A stretch of 64,000 nucleotides of DNA. It comes from Paraburkholderia mimosarum LMG 23256 = NBRC 106338. Lineage in GTDB: Bacteria > Pseudomonadota > Gammaproteobacteria > Burkholderiales > Burkholderiaceae. The stretch covers positions 124,001-188,000 of the forward strand of contig NZ_BBJJ01000006.1 in NCBI RefSeq assembly GCF_000739815.1. The letters run 5' to 3'. The notes beneath the pieces were generated by a model. The model was given only the letters and a program-made list of their open reading frames with translations. It was not told the origin of the DNA and ran no database searches. Positions 1 to 7,194 of the stretch are shown here, piece after piece (position 1 is the first letter of the stretch; every line of letters starts with the position of its first letter). A program made the translations under genes and the position numbers.

Positions 1-722
1 ACCGGCTGGATGACGCACGCGAGGCTCAGCGCGGTTTCTATGCCCTCGGCAACGGCCAGACCGTGCGTGACGGCTTCGTCTGGCCACAGGCGGATCACCC
101 CGCCAGCCTTGCGATGGCCGCCAAGCAGCACCCGCGGCGGGTCGACATCTGCCTTGGTGCCGTCCGCCTTGATCCAGGTGCGATGCAGACTGATGGCAGC
201 GGCCGAGATGGCGTCCGTGACTAGGGCGACCAAGCACGGCCCGGTATAGCCCGCAGGATGACGCGCAGCGGGATCGAACCGGAGATCGCCATCGGAAGGC
301 GGCAGCGCGCAGACGCGAGTCTCAAGATAGGCACGGCCAATGTCGTTCACAGGGCCCAGCGACCGCCAGTAGGTGAGCCACTGCGGGGCGAGCGTCTCGC
401 GGATTTCGCGAGCGGGCTCATGCTGGCGGACAGGGGCAGGGGCGGGCCGCTGGATCGATGAGGATTCTGACCAGCCTGCGTCGAGAGCTTCACGGAACAG
501 CGTTGCGGCGCCAATGCCGCCGGTCGGCTTGAACGAGCGCCAGACGGACCGCGCCTCGGATTCGCCTCCATAATTGCTGCCTGAGGCGCACCAGTCGATC
601 CAGTCCGCGACATCGAGGCCGGCAGCCTTGGCGGCCATGCCGAGGCGAACCCACGTGGCTCGGTCGCAACCAGCGTCGAGGTGGAATAGGGCGGAGCGCG
701 CGCGATCGATATCGTTGAGCAT
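1..722 (-). CDS. Phage/satellite-type primase with PriCT-2 and Toprim domains (3' part beyond the window)
   Basis: Reading the minus strand from an ATG at 722 gives an open frame of 240 codons that runs off the left edge. Residues 1-80 show the PriCT-2 pattern: MLNDIDRARSALFHL, then CDRATWVRLGMAAKAAGLD and WRSFKPTGGIGAATLF. Near the visible end, AVAEGIETALSLA is the signature Toprim motif of P4-like and plasmid-like primases. Such proteins prime replication of integrated elements or satellites. The start overlaps the stop of the upstream HTH gene by one base (TGATG on the minus strand), which argues for translational coupling. Any C-terminal helicase part is out of view. Family assignment is by eye from motifs. 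Confidence 0.8.
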   Translation of the reverse strand, partial: MLNDIDRARSALFHLDAGCDRATWVRLGMAAKAAGLDVADWIDWCASGSNYGGESEARSVWRSFKPTGGIGAATLFREALDAGWSESSSIQRPAPAPVRQHEPAREIRETLAPQWLTYWRSLGPVNDIGRAYLETRVCALPPSDGDLRFDPAARHPAGYTGPCLVALVTDAISAAAISLHRTWIKADGTKADVDPPRVLLGGHRKAGGVIRLWPDEAVTHGLAVAEGIETALSLACVIQP

Positions 723-1018
723 CAGCACACCTCGCTCATGAGGTGATAGCGAGCCACGCGGTGCTTGCCGCCCTCCGGCGTCATTTCATCCGACCAGACG
801 GTAGCGATTTCGTGGCCGACGCGCCGCAATTCCATGACCCGCGCCGCGGGGTGCATCACATCAATCAGGTGGCGCGCGTCGAGCGTCGAGAGCGAACCGT
901 AACGCCGCAGGAAATCGAGGACTCGGCTGCGCTGGGCTGCAGCGTCGTTGCTATACTGCGACTTGAAGATCTCTTTGGCCGCACTCGTTCGAGTCGCGGC
1001 TTTTATTTTTTGGGCCAT
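722..1018 (-). CDS. Small helix-turn-helix domain protein (HTH_39-like)
   Basis: 98 residues. From about residue 30 the sequence RVLDFLRRYGSLSTLDAR followed by MHPAARVMELRRVGHEI and, near the end, HRVARYHL matches the pattern of small phage winged-helix proteins (Pfam HTH_39, from memory). These are usually encoded next to phage replication genes and are thought to regulate or assist them; no exact role is known to me. The N-terminus is basic (about 20 residues, K/R/A-rich). It begins 9 bases after the AlpA-like gene and its stop overlaps the primase start, so AlpA-like, HTH and primase look like one transcription unit. An AGGG ribosome site precedes the ATG. Confidence 0.7.
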   Translation of the reverse strand: MAQKIKAATRTSAAKEIFKSQYSNDAAAQRSRVLDFLRRYGSLSTLDARHLIDVMHPAARVMELRRVGHEIATVWSDEMTPEGGKHRVARYHLMSEVC

Positions 1019-1027
1019 GGCTAGCCC

Positions 1028-1237
1028 TTACGCAGCAATCGATCCGCGCGACTGAACGATGCACTTCTCGATATACGCGTCGAGTTCGTGCTCGATGAAA
1101 ACCGTGGTGGCCGGGCCGAGTTTCACCGGCTGCGGGAAGCCTGATTCGCTTTTGGCTTTGGCCCACAGGCTGGACAGGCCGATGCCGAGCTTTTCGGCGG
1201 CTTGAGACGGGCGCAGACCTTTGTAGCTGACGGACAT
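1028..1237 (-). CDS. AlpA-family phage regulator / excisionase-like protein
   Basis: 69 residues with the MerR-like fold typical of AlpA: YKGLRPSQAAEKLGIGLSSL is the helix-turn-helix, followed by WAKAKSESGFPQPVKLGP and a final recognition-type helix ending HELDAYIEK. Family members activate integrase or primase genes or act as excision factors. A strong AGGAGAG ribosome site sits 7 bases before the ATG. It is the first gene of the AlpA-HTH-primase group, so it may control replication of the element. Whether it also acts on excision at the mnmE site is inference. Confidence 0.8.
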   Translation of the reverse strand: MSVSYKGLRPSQAAEKLGIGLSSLWAKAKSESGFPQPVKLGPATTVFIEHELDAYIEKCIVQSRGSIAA

Positions 1238-1334
1238 TTGACTCTCTCCTGAGTGTCTATCCGCGTCCGAACAAATGCGACGCGGTATGCCCGTAATCTA
1301 TTTGCTACTTTGTCCCGGAAATAGAGCTCCCGAA

Positions 1335-1724
1335 TTAACGGGATTTTTTCTTTGCAGTCCGCGCTGCGGACAAGCGATTTCTTGTGGTTTTACGCTCTTT
1401 TCGGGCTTCCGCGGTGTGGGCACGATAGGTGTCCCCTCGGCCCTGCTTGAGCACCAAAATGAGCGCTTCATCATCGGATAGTTGTCTTCCGCGGAGCGTT
1501 TGAAAGTGTTGCTTGAGGGCTTCGAAACTGGCCAGAAGTGATTGATCGCCGTCATTCCCCCGAGTCTTGGGGCGACCAGCTCGTTTGCGGGGCTGTTTGT
1601 AGTCGCGCAGGGCAAGCGCAAGGCGCAATCGATGGTTTTCGTTGCGGAGCGTCTCGGCATCTGCGATTGCGCGTTGAGCCGCTTCAACTGCTCGATTGAG
1701 CAGCGCGAGTTCTTCTTCGGTCAT
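1335..1724 (-). CDS. Hypothetical coiled-coil protein with basic C-terminus
   Basis: 129 residues from an ATG at 1724 that has GGGGA five bases upstream; a TTG four codons earlier is possible but less likely. Residues 1-40 are a predicted coiled coil rich in Glu, Ala and Leu (EELALLNRAVEAAQRAIADA). Next comes a short basic stretch KQPRKRAGRPKTRG resembling an AT-hook (RAGRP). The last 30 residues are Arg/Lys-rich. This suggests a nucleic-acid-binding protein, but I do not recognise a family. It lies 97 bases from the AlpA-like gene. An overlapping frame (1298-1687, same strand) has biased composition and was left out. Confidence 0.5.
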   Translation of the reverse strand: MTEEELALLNRAVEAAQRAIADAETLRNENHRLRLALALRDYKQPRKRAGRPKTRGNDGDQSLLASFEALKQHFQTLRGRQLSDDEALILVLKQGRGDTYRAHTAEARKERKTTRNRLSAARTAKKKSR

Positions 1725-1827
1725 TGCGTTCCCCAACGCAACCCTGGATCGGGAGCCGCGCCAACGGAGTAGGGTGCTCCGCTTTCGCCCCGTCGAGCTA
1801 GGCGCGGCTGTCTCGATGTGCGAGCGT

Positions 1828-2109
1828 CTACTGGCAAACGCGCTCCCACTGATATTGGCGTGCGTATGGATTCCAAATCTGCCGCATCTGGCAGTTCGAC
1901 GTCCCGATTGGTGGCACCTGCGGCGTCATGATTGGCGCGACGGATGGTGGCTCAATAGGGCAAACAGTCGGCGGGCAGATCGGGGGTAGTTCCGTTGTCG
2001 ACGAGCAAAACGGCTGATTGCGGCCGCCCATGCAACGGCATTCACATTCGGCGTGTGCCGCTGTCGCGATCAGCAACCCTAGGCCCACAAGGACGGTTTT
2101 GCCAAACAT
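1828..2109 (-). CDS. Small secreted Cys- and Pro-rich protein
   Basis: 93 residues with a clear signal peptide: MFGKTVLVGLGLLIATAAHA, with cleavage likely before ECEC. The mature part is short, has eight Cys residues (including ECECRCMGG and CQMRQIW) and a Pro-rich middle (PPICPPTVCPIEPPSV). It should be exported and could form disulfides in the periplasm or outside the cell. AGGAGC lies 7 bases before the ATG. It follows the 156-residue unknown gene with a 9-base gap, so the two are probably cotranscribed. I do not recognise a characterised family. The sequence TAG at its 3' side leads into about 100 non-coding bases. Confidence 0.65.
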   Translation of the reverse strand: MFGKTVLVGLGLLIATAAHAECECRCMGGRNQPFCSSTTELPPICPPTVCPIEPPSVAPIMTPQVPPIGTSNCQMRQIWNPYARQYQWERVCQ

Positions 2110-2118
2110 GACGCGCTC

Positions 2119-2589
2119 CTAAAAACGTTCGTCGTTAGCTGCTTCCCGGACCTCGAACCGCCGCATTTGCCAGCCTCGGATTTGCACGAGCGCGCGGGCC
2201 CACTGCGCCGGCGTGAGCACCCGCCAGCCTGCCTCCGGTCGCGGCCACATGCGTCGCACACGGAAGCTCTCGATGTCGTCCCAGTTGGGACTGGAAGGAT
2301 TGGCCGTCGCTGCGGGCGTGTAGAGCGCCACATAGGCGGGTACGTTCGCGAGTTTCGCGAGGTGTTGCATGACGCCCGCGGGTTTCTCTTGCCCGATATC
2401 GCGCGCGACTTCGACGAGAGCAAGTGGCACCTTCCCGCTATGGTCGTATTCGGTGAACAGCACCGAATCGAGGTCGACCATCGTCAATGACTCGGCCTGA
2501 TCGCGGCAAAGGTAGCGGCTGATCGACTGCGCTCGATGCCAGACCCCGTAGGCGCGGTCTCGGACATCGTATTGTTCGAGCCTCATCAT
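2119..2589 (-). CDS. Conserved-looking hypothetical protein of the mobile element
   Basis: 156 residues from an ATG at 2589 (MMRLEQYDVRDR), chosen because GAGGGG lies just upstream and because the longer frame's first 87 residues have the composition of non-coding sequence. The protein has many charged and aromatic residues and reads as a folded cytoplasmic domain: VWHRAQSISRYLCRDQAE, then LTMVDLDSVLFTEYDHSG and a C-terminal WQMRRFEVREAAND. No signal peptide or membrane segment. I think similar proteins occur in Burkholderia prophages, but I cannot name a function. It is cotranscribed with the secreted Cys/Pro-rich gene downstream. Confidence 0.6.
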   Translation of the reverse strand: MMRLEQYDVRDRAYGVWHRAQSISRYLCRDQAESLTMVDLDSVLFTEYDHSGKVPLALVEVARDIGQEKPAGVMQHLAKLANVPAYVALYTPAATANPSSPNWDDIESFRVRRMWPRPEAGWRVLTPAQWARALVQIRGWQMRRFEVREAANDERF

Positions 2590-2633
2590 AGGCCCCTCAA
2601 TTAGGACGGCACCATCGAGCGCCGTGGTGAATG

Positions 2634-2954
2634 TTATTGCAGACGGCCAAGCCCTGGCGGGTTGGATGAAGTGATATCGATGTCCGCGCAACCAGATTCT
2701 TGTCGGCGCCCTCTTTCGAAGGGCAACACATCCGCAGTAGCTGATGGCGAACACTGGCCAGGAGCTATATCTAGGCGATTCAGTTCCATGTATGCCTGCA
2801 CGAGACATATTTCTATCCGGGCAAGCGCAGCTTTTTGGGCAGCATTGCACATCTTTCCCCGAGCCTCCCTAAGGCTGAGATTCGCGGCACGAAGCATGAC
2901 CCCAAGACTGCCGAGCGCAAATGCCGCTGCCTCGCCAGAATTACGATTAGTCAT
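2634..2954 (-). CDS. Hypothetical small alpha-helical protein
   Basis: 106 residues from an ATG at 2954 preceded by AGGAGCC. The first 65 residues look helical (AAAFALGSLGVMLRAANLSL, then AALARIEICLVQAYMELNRL); the last 40 are polar and possibly disordered. The start lies inside the last codons of the upstream 186-residue gene (8-base overlap), a sign of coupled translation. No family recognised, no signal peptide, no membrane segment. Confidence 0.55.
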   Translation of the reverse strand: MTNRNSGEAAAFALGSLGVMLRAANLSLREARGKMCNAAQKAALARIEICLVQAYMELNRLDIAPGQCSPSATADVLPFERGRRQESGCADIDITSSNPPGLGRLQ

Positions 2955-3507
2955 GACCGGCTCCTGAAAACTTAGATGCACCGCGCGGCTTGCGCGGCGG
3001 AGGAACGAGGCCTGGGATTAGCGCCTTGAACGCCTGGAAGCGTTCGTCGGTGTGTGCCTTTGCAGCTGCCTGCCAAGTCCGAGTAGAACAAGCCTGACCC
3101 TCAGCGCTTCGAAAATAAAGTGCCCGGTGAACTTCTCTCAACTTGAGCCGGATTTGTGAGTTGATGACGTCCGCGCAACCTCCTGGGAAAATCCGGAGCA
3201 TCCAACAATCGTAGTTACCTCTGAGCCAAACACTGTTCGGCCCGCGCAGGCCATCGGGACGACAGCGACACAGCACGTACTCGGTTTGTCCAGACGTCCA
3301 CTCAGTGTCCCGCCCTCCCTCAGGCCACTCAAGATCCGGCGGGATGATGCCCTCGGCCTCAAGTTGGGCGCGCGTGCCTTTGTATTCGGTGTAGCGCTCG
3401 ATGTCGATGCGAATCTGAAGTTCGCGATCAGCCGACGGCGTAGATTGCTCTGTGCGAGCAGATGCGTTTGACGCCTCCGCGGCGGCGGTAAAATTGGCCT
3501 TAGCCAT
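2947..3507 (-). CDS. Hypothetical protein of the mobile element
   Basis: 186 residues from an ATG at 3507 with GGAGGT upstream. The first 40 residues are Ala/Ser/Thr-rich and probably flexible; the middle (YTEYKGTRAQLEAEGIIPPD, then CRCRPDGLRGPNSVWLRGNY) looks like a compact domain; the end is basic (PPPRKPRGASKFSG). I do not recognise the family. The region just before the start shares a repeated leader sequence with the S24-like gene (see 3513-3546 and 3940-3971), which suggests the two genes are controlled alike. It overlaps the next gene by 8 bases. Confidence 0.55.
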   Translation of the reverse strand: MAKANFTAAAEASNASARTEQSTPSADRELQIRIDIERYTEYKGTRAQLEAEGIIPPDLEWPEGGRDTEWTSGQTEYVLCRCRPDGLRGPNSVWLRGNYDCWMLRIFPGGCADVINSQIRLKLREVHRALYFRSAEGQACSTRTWQAAAKAHTDERFQAFKALIPGLVPPPRKPRGASKFSGAGHD

Positions 3508-3512
3508 GATAC

Positions 3513-3546
3513 GAACCTCCATTACAGGTTGTGTTGTGGTCAGGCG
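3513..3546 (-). promoter_or_regulatory. Repeated leader element, copy A, covering the ribosome site
   Basis: On the plus strand AACCT (3514-3518) and AGGTT (3526-3530) form an inverted repeat, followed by GTGGTCAGG (3536-3544). The same three blocks occur at 3940-3971 before another gene. On the minus-strand transcript the AGGTT arm contains the ribosome site, so the repeat could be a hairpin that hides it, or an operator for a dimeric protein. Confidence 0.5.
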
Positions 3547-3599
3547 GTCTTGGTGCTGCAACACCTCGGCCGCCGCTTCAAACGCGCCTCTCAGCGCAA

Positions 3600-3935
3600 T
3601 CAGTTCTGTGGCACGAAACCGAGCGATGCGAGTTCCTGTGCTCTCCGGCAGCCGACCACCGGGTGGATCGCGGCTATTCCCGAAGCGTTAAAAGTTGCCG
3701 TAGAGCTCGGGCTGTAAATCGCCACGCGCACGCGCCCATCGGTGCGCTCGATCAGCTTGCGGATCTTTGTCGAGCCGTCATGCATCACGAGCACCACTTC
3801 ATCGCCCGGCGCAGCATCGTCTGTCTCTTCATACAGGACGTATTCGCCGGCAAGGTACCTCGGAAACATCTCCTGGGATGCGACTCGAAGAGCCACCAGG
3901 GCTGGCGGGGGCTCGATAGAATGCTTGGTAGCCAT
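3600..3935 (-). CDS. Stand-alone S24-like (LexA/CI C-terminal) domain protein, probably inactive
   Basis: 111 residues. The pattern MFPRYLAGEYVLYEE, then APGDEVVLVMHDG, KIRKL and HPVVGCRR follows the beta-rich C-terminal domain of CI/LexA-type repressors (peptidase S24). There is no helix-turn-helix in front of it. In active members a Ser stands directly before the Met of the first motif; here that position is Glu22 (ASQEMFP, residues 19-25), with Ser20 two places earlier. A Lys (57 or 60) is present in the second motif. Self-cleavage is therefore doubtful. The gene lies 104 bases downstream of the integrase and has a GAGGTT ribosome site inside a repeated leader element. It could act as a dimerisation partner or anti-repressor; that is inference. 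Confidence 0.7.
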   Translation of the reverse strand: MATKHSIEPPPALVALRVASQEMFPRYLAGEYVLYEETDDAAPGDEVVLVMHDGSTKIRKLIERTDGRVRVAIYSPSSTATFNASGIAAIHPVVGCRRAQELASLGFVPQN

Positions 3936-3939
3936 TGCT

Positions 3940-3971
3940 GAACCTCGCTACAGGTTTTGCGTGGTCAGGTG
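3940..3971 (-). promoter_or_regulatory. Repeated leader element, copy B, covering the ribosome site
   Basis: AACCT (3941-3945), AGGTT (3952-3956) and GTGGTCAGG (3961-3969) repeat the blocks of copy A at almost the same distance (6 versus 7 bases) from the start codon. On the transcript AACCT and AGGTT would form a 5-bp stem with the ribosome site in the 3' arm. Confidence 0.5.
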
Positions 3972-4039
3972 GCGGATTGTGTTGGCGCACTCTCCGTCAC
4001 CGCTCTCGCCCGGTAGCCGCCGAGCACCGGTCATGCAAT

Positions 4040-5275
4040 CTACGCGGCCGTCTGGCCGAAATTCCCGATCACAACCTTGCGGCCGCTCTCGATCTGGGCA
4101 TCGACGAATGTGGCCCACAGCTGCAGGATCTTCCTGCGCTCATCGGCATATTCGGCGCGGTTGTACACGCCCTTGATTCCCTTGATCGTGTGTGCGAGGG
4201 CCTTCTCAATCGCGTCCGACGAGTGGCCCATCTCGTGCAGGTGTGTGCTGGCGGTGCGCCGGAAATCGTGCAGGACGAAATGCTGGACGTCGAGGCTGAG
4301 CGAACGCACCGCCTGATTCAGGGTGCTCTTCGAAATCGGCTTGTCGCCGCGGCCGCGCGTGGTCGGGAAAACGTGATAGTGATTGCCGCTAAGTTCGTGC
4401 AACTCGCGCAGGATGGTAACCGCTTGAGTAGACAGGTACACCCAGTGTTCCTTGTCCTTCTTCATCCGGCCAGAGGGAATGCGCCATATGCCGGCGTCGA
4501 GATCGAACTCGCCCCAGGTGGCCTCTGTCAGTTCGCTCTTGCGGACCATCGTCAGCACCAGCAGATGAATCGCTAGCTTGAGCGGACGGCGGATATCGGA
4601 CGCGTACACGGCCCGTAGAACCGTCCCGATCTCATCTGGCGTCAGGACGCGCGTGCGGCTGTTCTGCGTGGCAATAAAGCGGGCAACGACTGCCTGAGCC
4701 GGGTTAGTCAGCGCAAGCTGGCGGGCGATGGCATATTCGTAGAGACGCTTGATGATGTTGCGCGTGGACAGCGCCATCTTCGGGGCGCCACGCGCCTTGA
4801 TCTTGTCGCAGACAGCGAGCACGTCGCCCGGCGTGACATCGCCGAGCGGCTTGTTGCCGATTGCGGGATAGACGTCCTTCTCCAGCGCGCGCTTGATCGT
4901 CCGCTGGTACTCCGTCGACATGTGCGCCACTTGGGTCGTGTACCACTCCTCGGCGAATTCCTTGAGCATGTCGAAGCGCTTCACGGCGCCACGGTCCTTC
5001 TTGGCGTCGGCGACGGGCGACACACCTTTGGCCACAATCTCCGTGTACCTACGGGCCTTGTCGCGAGCGTCCAGCAGACTGATGGCGGGGTAGTCGCCAA
5101 TCGTGACCATCGGCTGTCGCTCGCCGTGCAGCGTGTAACGGAACCGCCAGACCTTGGAGCCGGACGTCATGACCTCCAGCACAAGGCCGCCGCCGTCCGA
5201 GACGCGGTAACGCGCCGCCTTCGGCTTCAACGCCTTGATACGGGTATCGGTCAGGGGGACGACGGTCTTTGGCAT
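4040..5275 (-). CDS. int: P4-type tyrosine integrase with N-terminal arm-binding (DUF4102) domain
   Basis: 411 residues. Residues 1-90 are the arm-type DNA-binding domain (DGGGLVLEVMTSGSKVWRFRY, shortened: DGGGLVLEV and KVWRFRY; IGDYPAISLLDAR). Residues about 100-200 are the core-binding domain. The catalytic domain follows with Arg245 (MVRKSEL), His336 and Arg339 (LHDFRRTAST), His362 (ALAHTIKG) and the nucleophile Tyr371 (VYNRAEY). All expected residues are present, so the enzyme should be active. It is transcribed in the same direction as mnmE and starts 169 bases beyond the mnmE stop, the same arrangement as the integrase of Salmonella genomic island 1. Repeated GTGTACC boxes lie directly upstream of its ATG. 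Confidence 0.95.
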   Translation of the reverse strand: MPKTVVPLTDTRIKALKPKAARYRVSDGGGLVLEVMTSGSKVWRFRYTLHGERQPMVTIGDYPAISLLDARDKARRYTEIVAKGVSPVADAKKDRGAVKRFDMLKEFAEEWYTTQVAHMSTEYQRTIKRALEKDVYPAIGNKPLGDVTPGDVLAVCDKIKARGAPKMALSTRNIIKRLYEYAIARQLALTNPAQAVVARFIATQNSRTRVLTPDEIGTVLRAVYASDIRRPLKLAIHLLVLTMVRKSELTEATWGEFDLDAGIWRIPSGRMKKDKEHWVYLSTQAVTILRELHELSGNHYHVFPTTRGRGDKPISKSTLNQAVRSLSLDVQHFVLHDFRRTASTHLHEMGHSSDAIEKALAHTIKGIKGVYNRAEYADERRKILQLWATFVDAQIESGRKVVIGNFGQTAA

Positions 5276-5329
5276 GTTGGTACACAGTGGGGTTGGTACA
5301 CGATGGCTCCGTGTACCTAAATGTGTACC
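5276..5329. repeat. Four GGTACAC/GTGTACC boxes upstream of the integrase start
   Basis: GTTGGTACAC occurs at 5276-5285 and again at 5292-5301 (16-base spacing). Its inverted form GTGTACC occurs at 5311-5317 and 5323-5329 (12-base spacing). Two direct copies facing two inverted copies immediately before the integrase ATG suggest binding sites for the integrase arm domain, an excisionase or the AlpA-like protein, and so autoregulation of int. Confidence 0.6.
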
Positions 5330-5358
5330 ATAGATGCCTAGATGTCAATAGACAACCT

Positions 5359-5440
5359 TAGGCAACGCTAGGCAACGAAGCCTAGTAGTGACGGGGGTTT
5401 GGCGGGTAAGGCTAGACGAGGTTGGGCAACCTTGGGCGAC
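5359..5440. repeat. TAGGCAAC-type short repeats between integrase promoter and mnmE 3' end
   Basis: TAGGCAAC occurs at 5359-5366 and 5369-5376 (10-base period), and TGGGCAAC with the related TGGGCGAC at 5423-5430 and 5433-5440 (10-base period again). CCTAG and GCTAG lie between. Ten-base phasing next to the crossover site fits arm-type or excisionase sites of an attachment region. Confidence 0.5.
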
Positions 5441-5463
5441 CGGTTACTTCCCGATACAAAACC
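5441..5463 (-). other. Probable attachment site (att) at the mnmE 3' end
   Basis: On the minus strand the last codons of mnmE read TTTTGTATCGGGAAGTAA and encode the final residues FCIGK plus stop. This is the position and nearly the sequence of the site used by Salmonella genomic island 1 (TTCTGTATTGGTAAGTAA, from memory). The neighbouring integrase and repeats support its use here. The partner copy at the other end of the element must lie left of position 1; I found no second copy in the window. Confidence 0.65.
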
Positions 5464-6844
5464 GGCTGAAAATCACGCCCAGCAGGTCGTCGGAAGTGAA
5501 TTCGCCCGTGATCGAATTCAGCGACTCCTGGGCGAGGCGCAGCTCCTCGGCGAACAGATCGAGCGATTGCGAATCCTGGTCGGCGTGCGCCGCCGCCTGC
5601 TCGAGATGCTCGCGCGCGGCGCGCAGCGCGATGAGATGCCGCTCGCGTGCGAGATAGACGCTCTGCGCGTCCGCCTGCCAGCCCGCGATGCGCAGCAGCT
5701 CGGCGCGCAACAGCCCCACACCGTCGCCCTGTTTCGCGGACAGACGCAGCTCGCAGACCTCGCTGCCGTCCGCGGCGACACGCTTCGTCACTTCGGGCGC
5801 CACGCCGGTCAGGTCGGTCTTGTTGAGCACGCGCACGACCGGCACGCCGGCCGGAAAGCGCGCGGCGATCACATCGTCTTCGGCGTTCATGCCCGTGCGC
5901 GCATCGAGCAGATGCAGCACTACATCGGCGCGGCCGATCTCGTTCCACGTGCGCTCGATGCCGATCTTCTCGACTTCGTCTTCGGTATCGCGCAGACCCG
6001 CCGTGTCGATCACATGCAGCGGAATGCCTTCGATCTGGATGGTCTGGGAGATCTTGTCGCGCGTCGTGCCGGCCACGGGCGTCACGATCGCGAGCTCCGC
6101 GCCTGCCAGTGCATTGAGCAACGACGACTTGCCCACGTTGGGCTGCCCCGCGAGGACGACCGAGAGTCCTTCGCGCAGCAGCGCGCCCTGGCGCGCCTCG
6201 GAGAGCACATGGTCGAGCTGCTCGCGAATGCGCGCGAGCTTTCCTCGTGCGTCAGCGGCTTCGAGGAAGTCGATCTCTTCCTCGGGGAAATCGAGCGTGG
6301 CTTCCACGAGCATGCGCAGCGTGACGACGTCGTCGACGAGTGCGTGGATGTCGCGCGAAAACGCGCCGTCCAGCGAACGGCCGGCCGAGCGCGCCGCCGC
6401 TTCGGTGCTCGCCTCGATCAGGTCGGCTACGGCCTCGGCCTGGGCGAGGTCGAGCTTGTCGTTGAGGAACGCGCGCCGCGTGAACTCGCCCGGTTCGGCG
6501 AGGCGCAGGCCGAACGCTCGGCCCGCATCGATGCAACGCTGCAGCACGAGCTGCAGCACGATCGGGCCGCCGTGGCCTTGCAGCTCGAGCACGTGCTCGC
6601 CGGTGTACGAGTGCGGAGCCGGGAAGGACAACGCGATGCCGCGGTCGAGCACCGTACCGGCGCCGTCGAGGAAGGGCACATAGCTCGCATGGCGCGCGAC
6701 GAGCGTCTGGCCGGTGATGGCCTGCATCAGCGCTTCGATGGCCGCCGCGCCAGCACGGCCTGCCGAGACACGCACGACGCCGATCCCGCCGCGACCTGGC
6801 GCAGTGGCGATGGCGACGATGGGATCGGAATCGGTGGCGAGCAT
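5444..6844 (-). CDS. mnmE: tRNA uridine-5-carboxymethylaminomethyl synthesis GTPase MnmE
   Basis: 466 residues from the ATG at 6844 ([20 protein letters not shown]), the usual family start; a longer frame adds 25 residues without family character. MnmE with MnmG modifies the wobble uridine of several tRNAs. The N-terminal folate-type domain is followed by helical domain, then the G domain with [14 protein letters not shown] (P-loop), DTAGLRDT and NKTD, and the C-terminal FCIGK with the conserved Cys. It follows yidC in the classic origin-proximal order, here separated by a small regulator gene on the other strand. The 3' end doubles as an integration site; the reading frame is kept intact. 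Confidence 0.97.
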   Translation of the reverse strand: MLATDSDPIVAIATAPGRGGIGVVRVSAGRAGAAAIEALMQAITGQTLVARHASYVPFLDGAGTVLDRGIALSFPAPHSYTGEHVLELQGHGGPIVLQLVLQRCIDAGRAFGLRLAEPGEFTRRAFLNDKLDLAQAEAVADLIEASTEAAARSAGRSLDGAFSRDIHALVDDVVTLRMLVEATLDFPEEEIDFLEAADARGKLARIREQLDHVLSEARQGALLREGLSVVLAGQPNVGKSSLLNALAGAELAIVTPVAGTTRDKISQTIQIEGIPLHVIDTAGLRDTEDEVEKIGIERTWNEIGRADVVLHLLDARTGMNAEDDVIAARFPAGVPVVRVLNKTDLTGVAPEVTKRVAADGSEVCELRLSAKQGDGVGLLRAELLRIAGWQADAQSVYLARERHLIALRAAREHLEQAAAHADQDSQSLDLFAEELRLAQESLNSITGEFTSDDLLGVIFSRFCIGK

Positions 6845-7194
6845 GGTGGGCGTGGACCGTAGAGCAGGGCAGAAGTAAGCGTTCGCGGCGACCGCGAAGG
6901 CGGTCTCGGAACGCGGCATTGTAACGTGCAGGCCTGACGTTCTAGGGCCGGGGAGCCCGCTAAGAACATTCGCAATTTATCTCAAATTAGCTAAGATTGA
7001 TCTTGGTTTCATCCTTCCAATTTGCGACAAAAAGAGTAATCGCTGTGGCCAAACGTCTTATGGACAAAGGCGTCAACCGGGGACCCGATCGAAGTCATAG
7101 TCCGCTCGGATGCAGGCGATTATTCTCTTAATTACGCTAAATATAGCCTAACCAGTTGTCTTCTTCGTCGATTTCGGGCTGCACAATCTGGTCC
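6845..7194. other. AT-rich intergenic region between mnmE and the HTH regulator
   Basis: 350 bases, clearly more AT-rich than its surroundings from about 6970 on. It must hold the divergent promoters of mnmE (minus) and the HTH gene (plus). TAAATA near 7138-7143 is a possible -10 for the plus strand, without a convincing -35. No gene or RNA recognised. Confidence 0.5.

Noticed and set aside
1327..1349. CCCG-AATTAA-CGGG followed by six T, terminator-like on the plus strand
   Set aside because: The stem is only 4 bp, it lies within the 3' end of a minus-strand gene, and no plus-strand gene precedes it.
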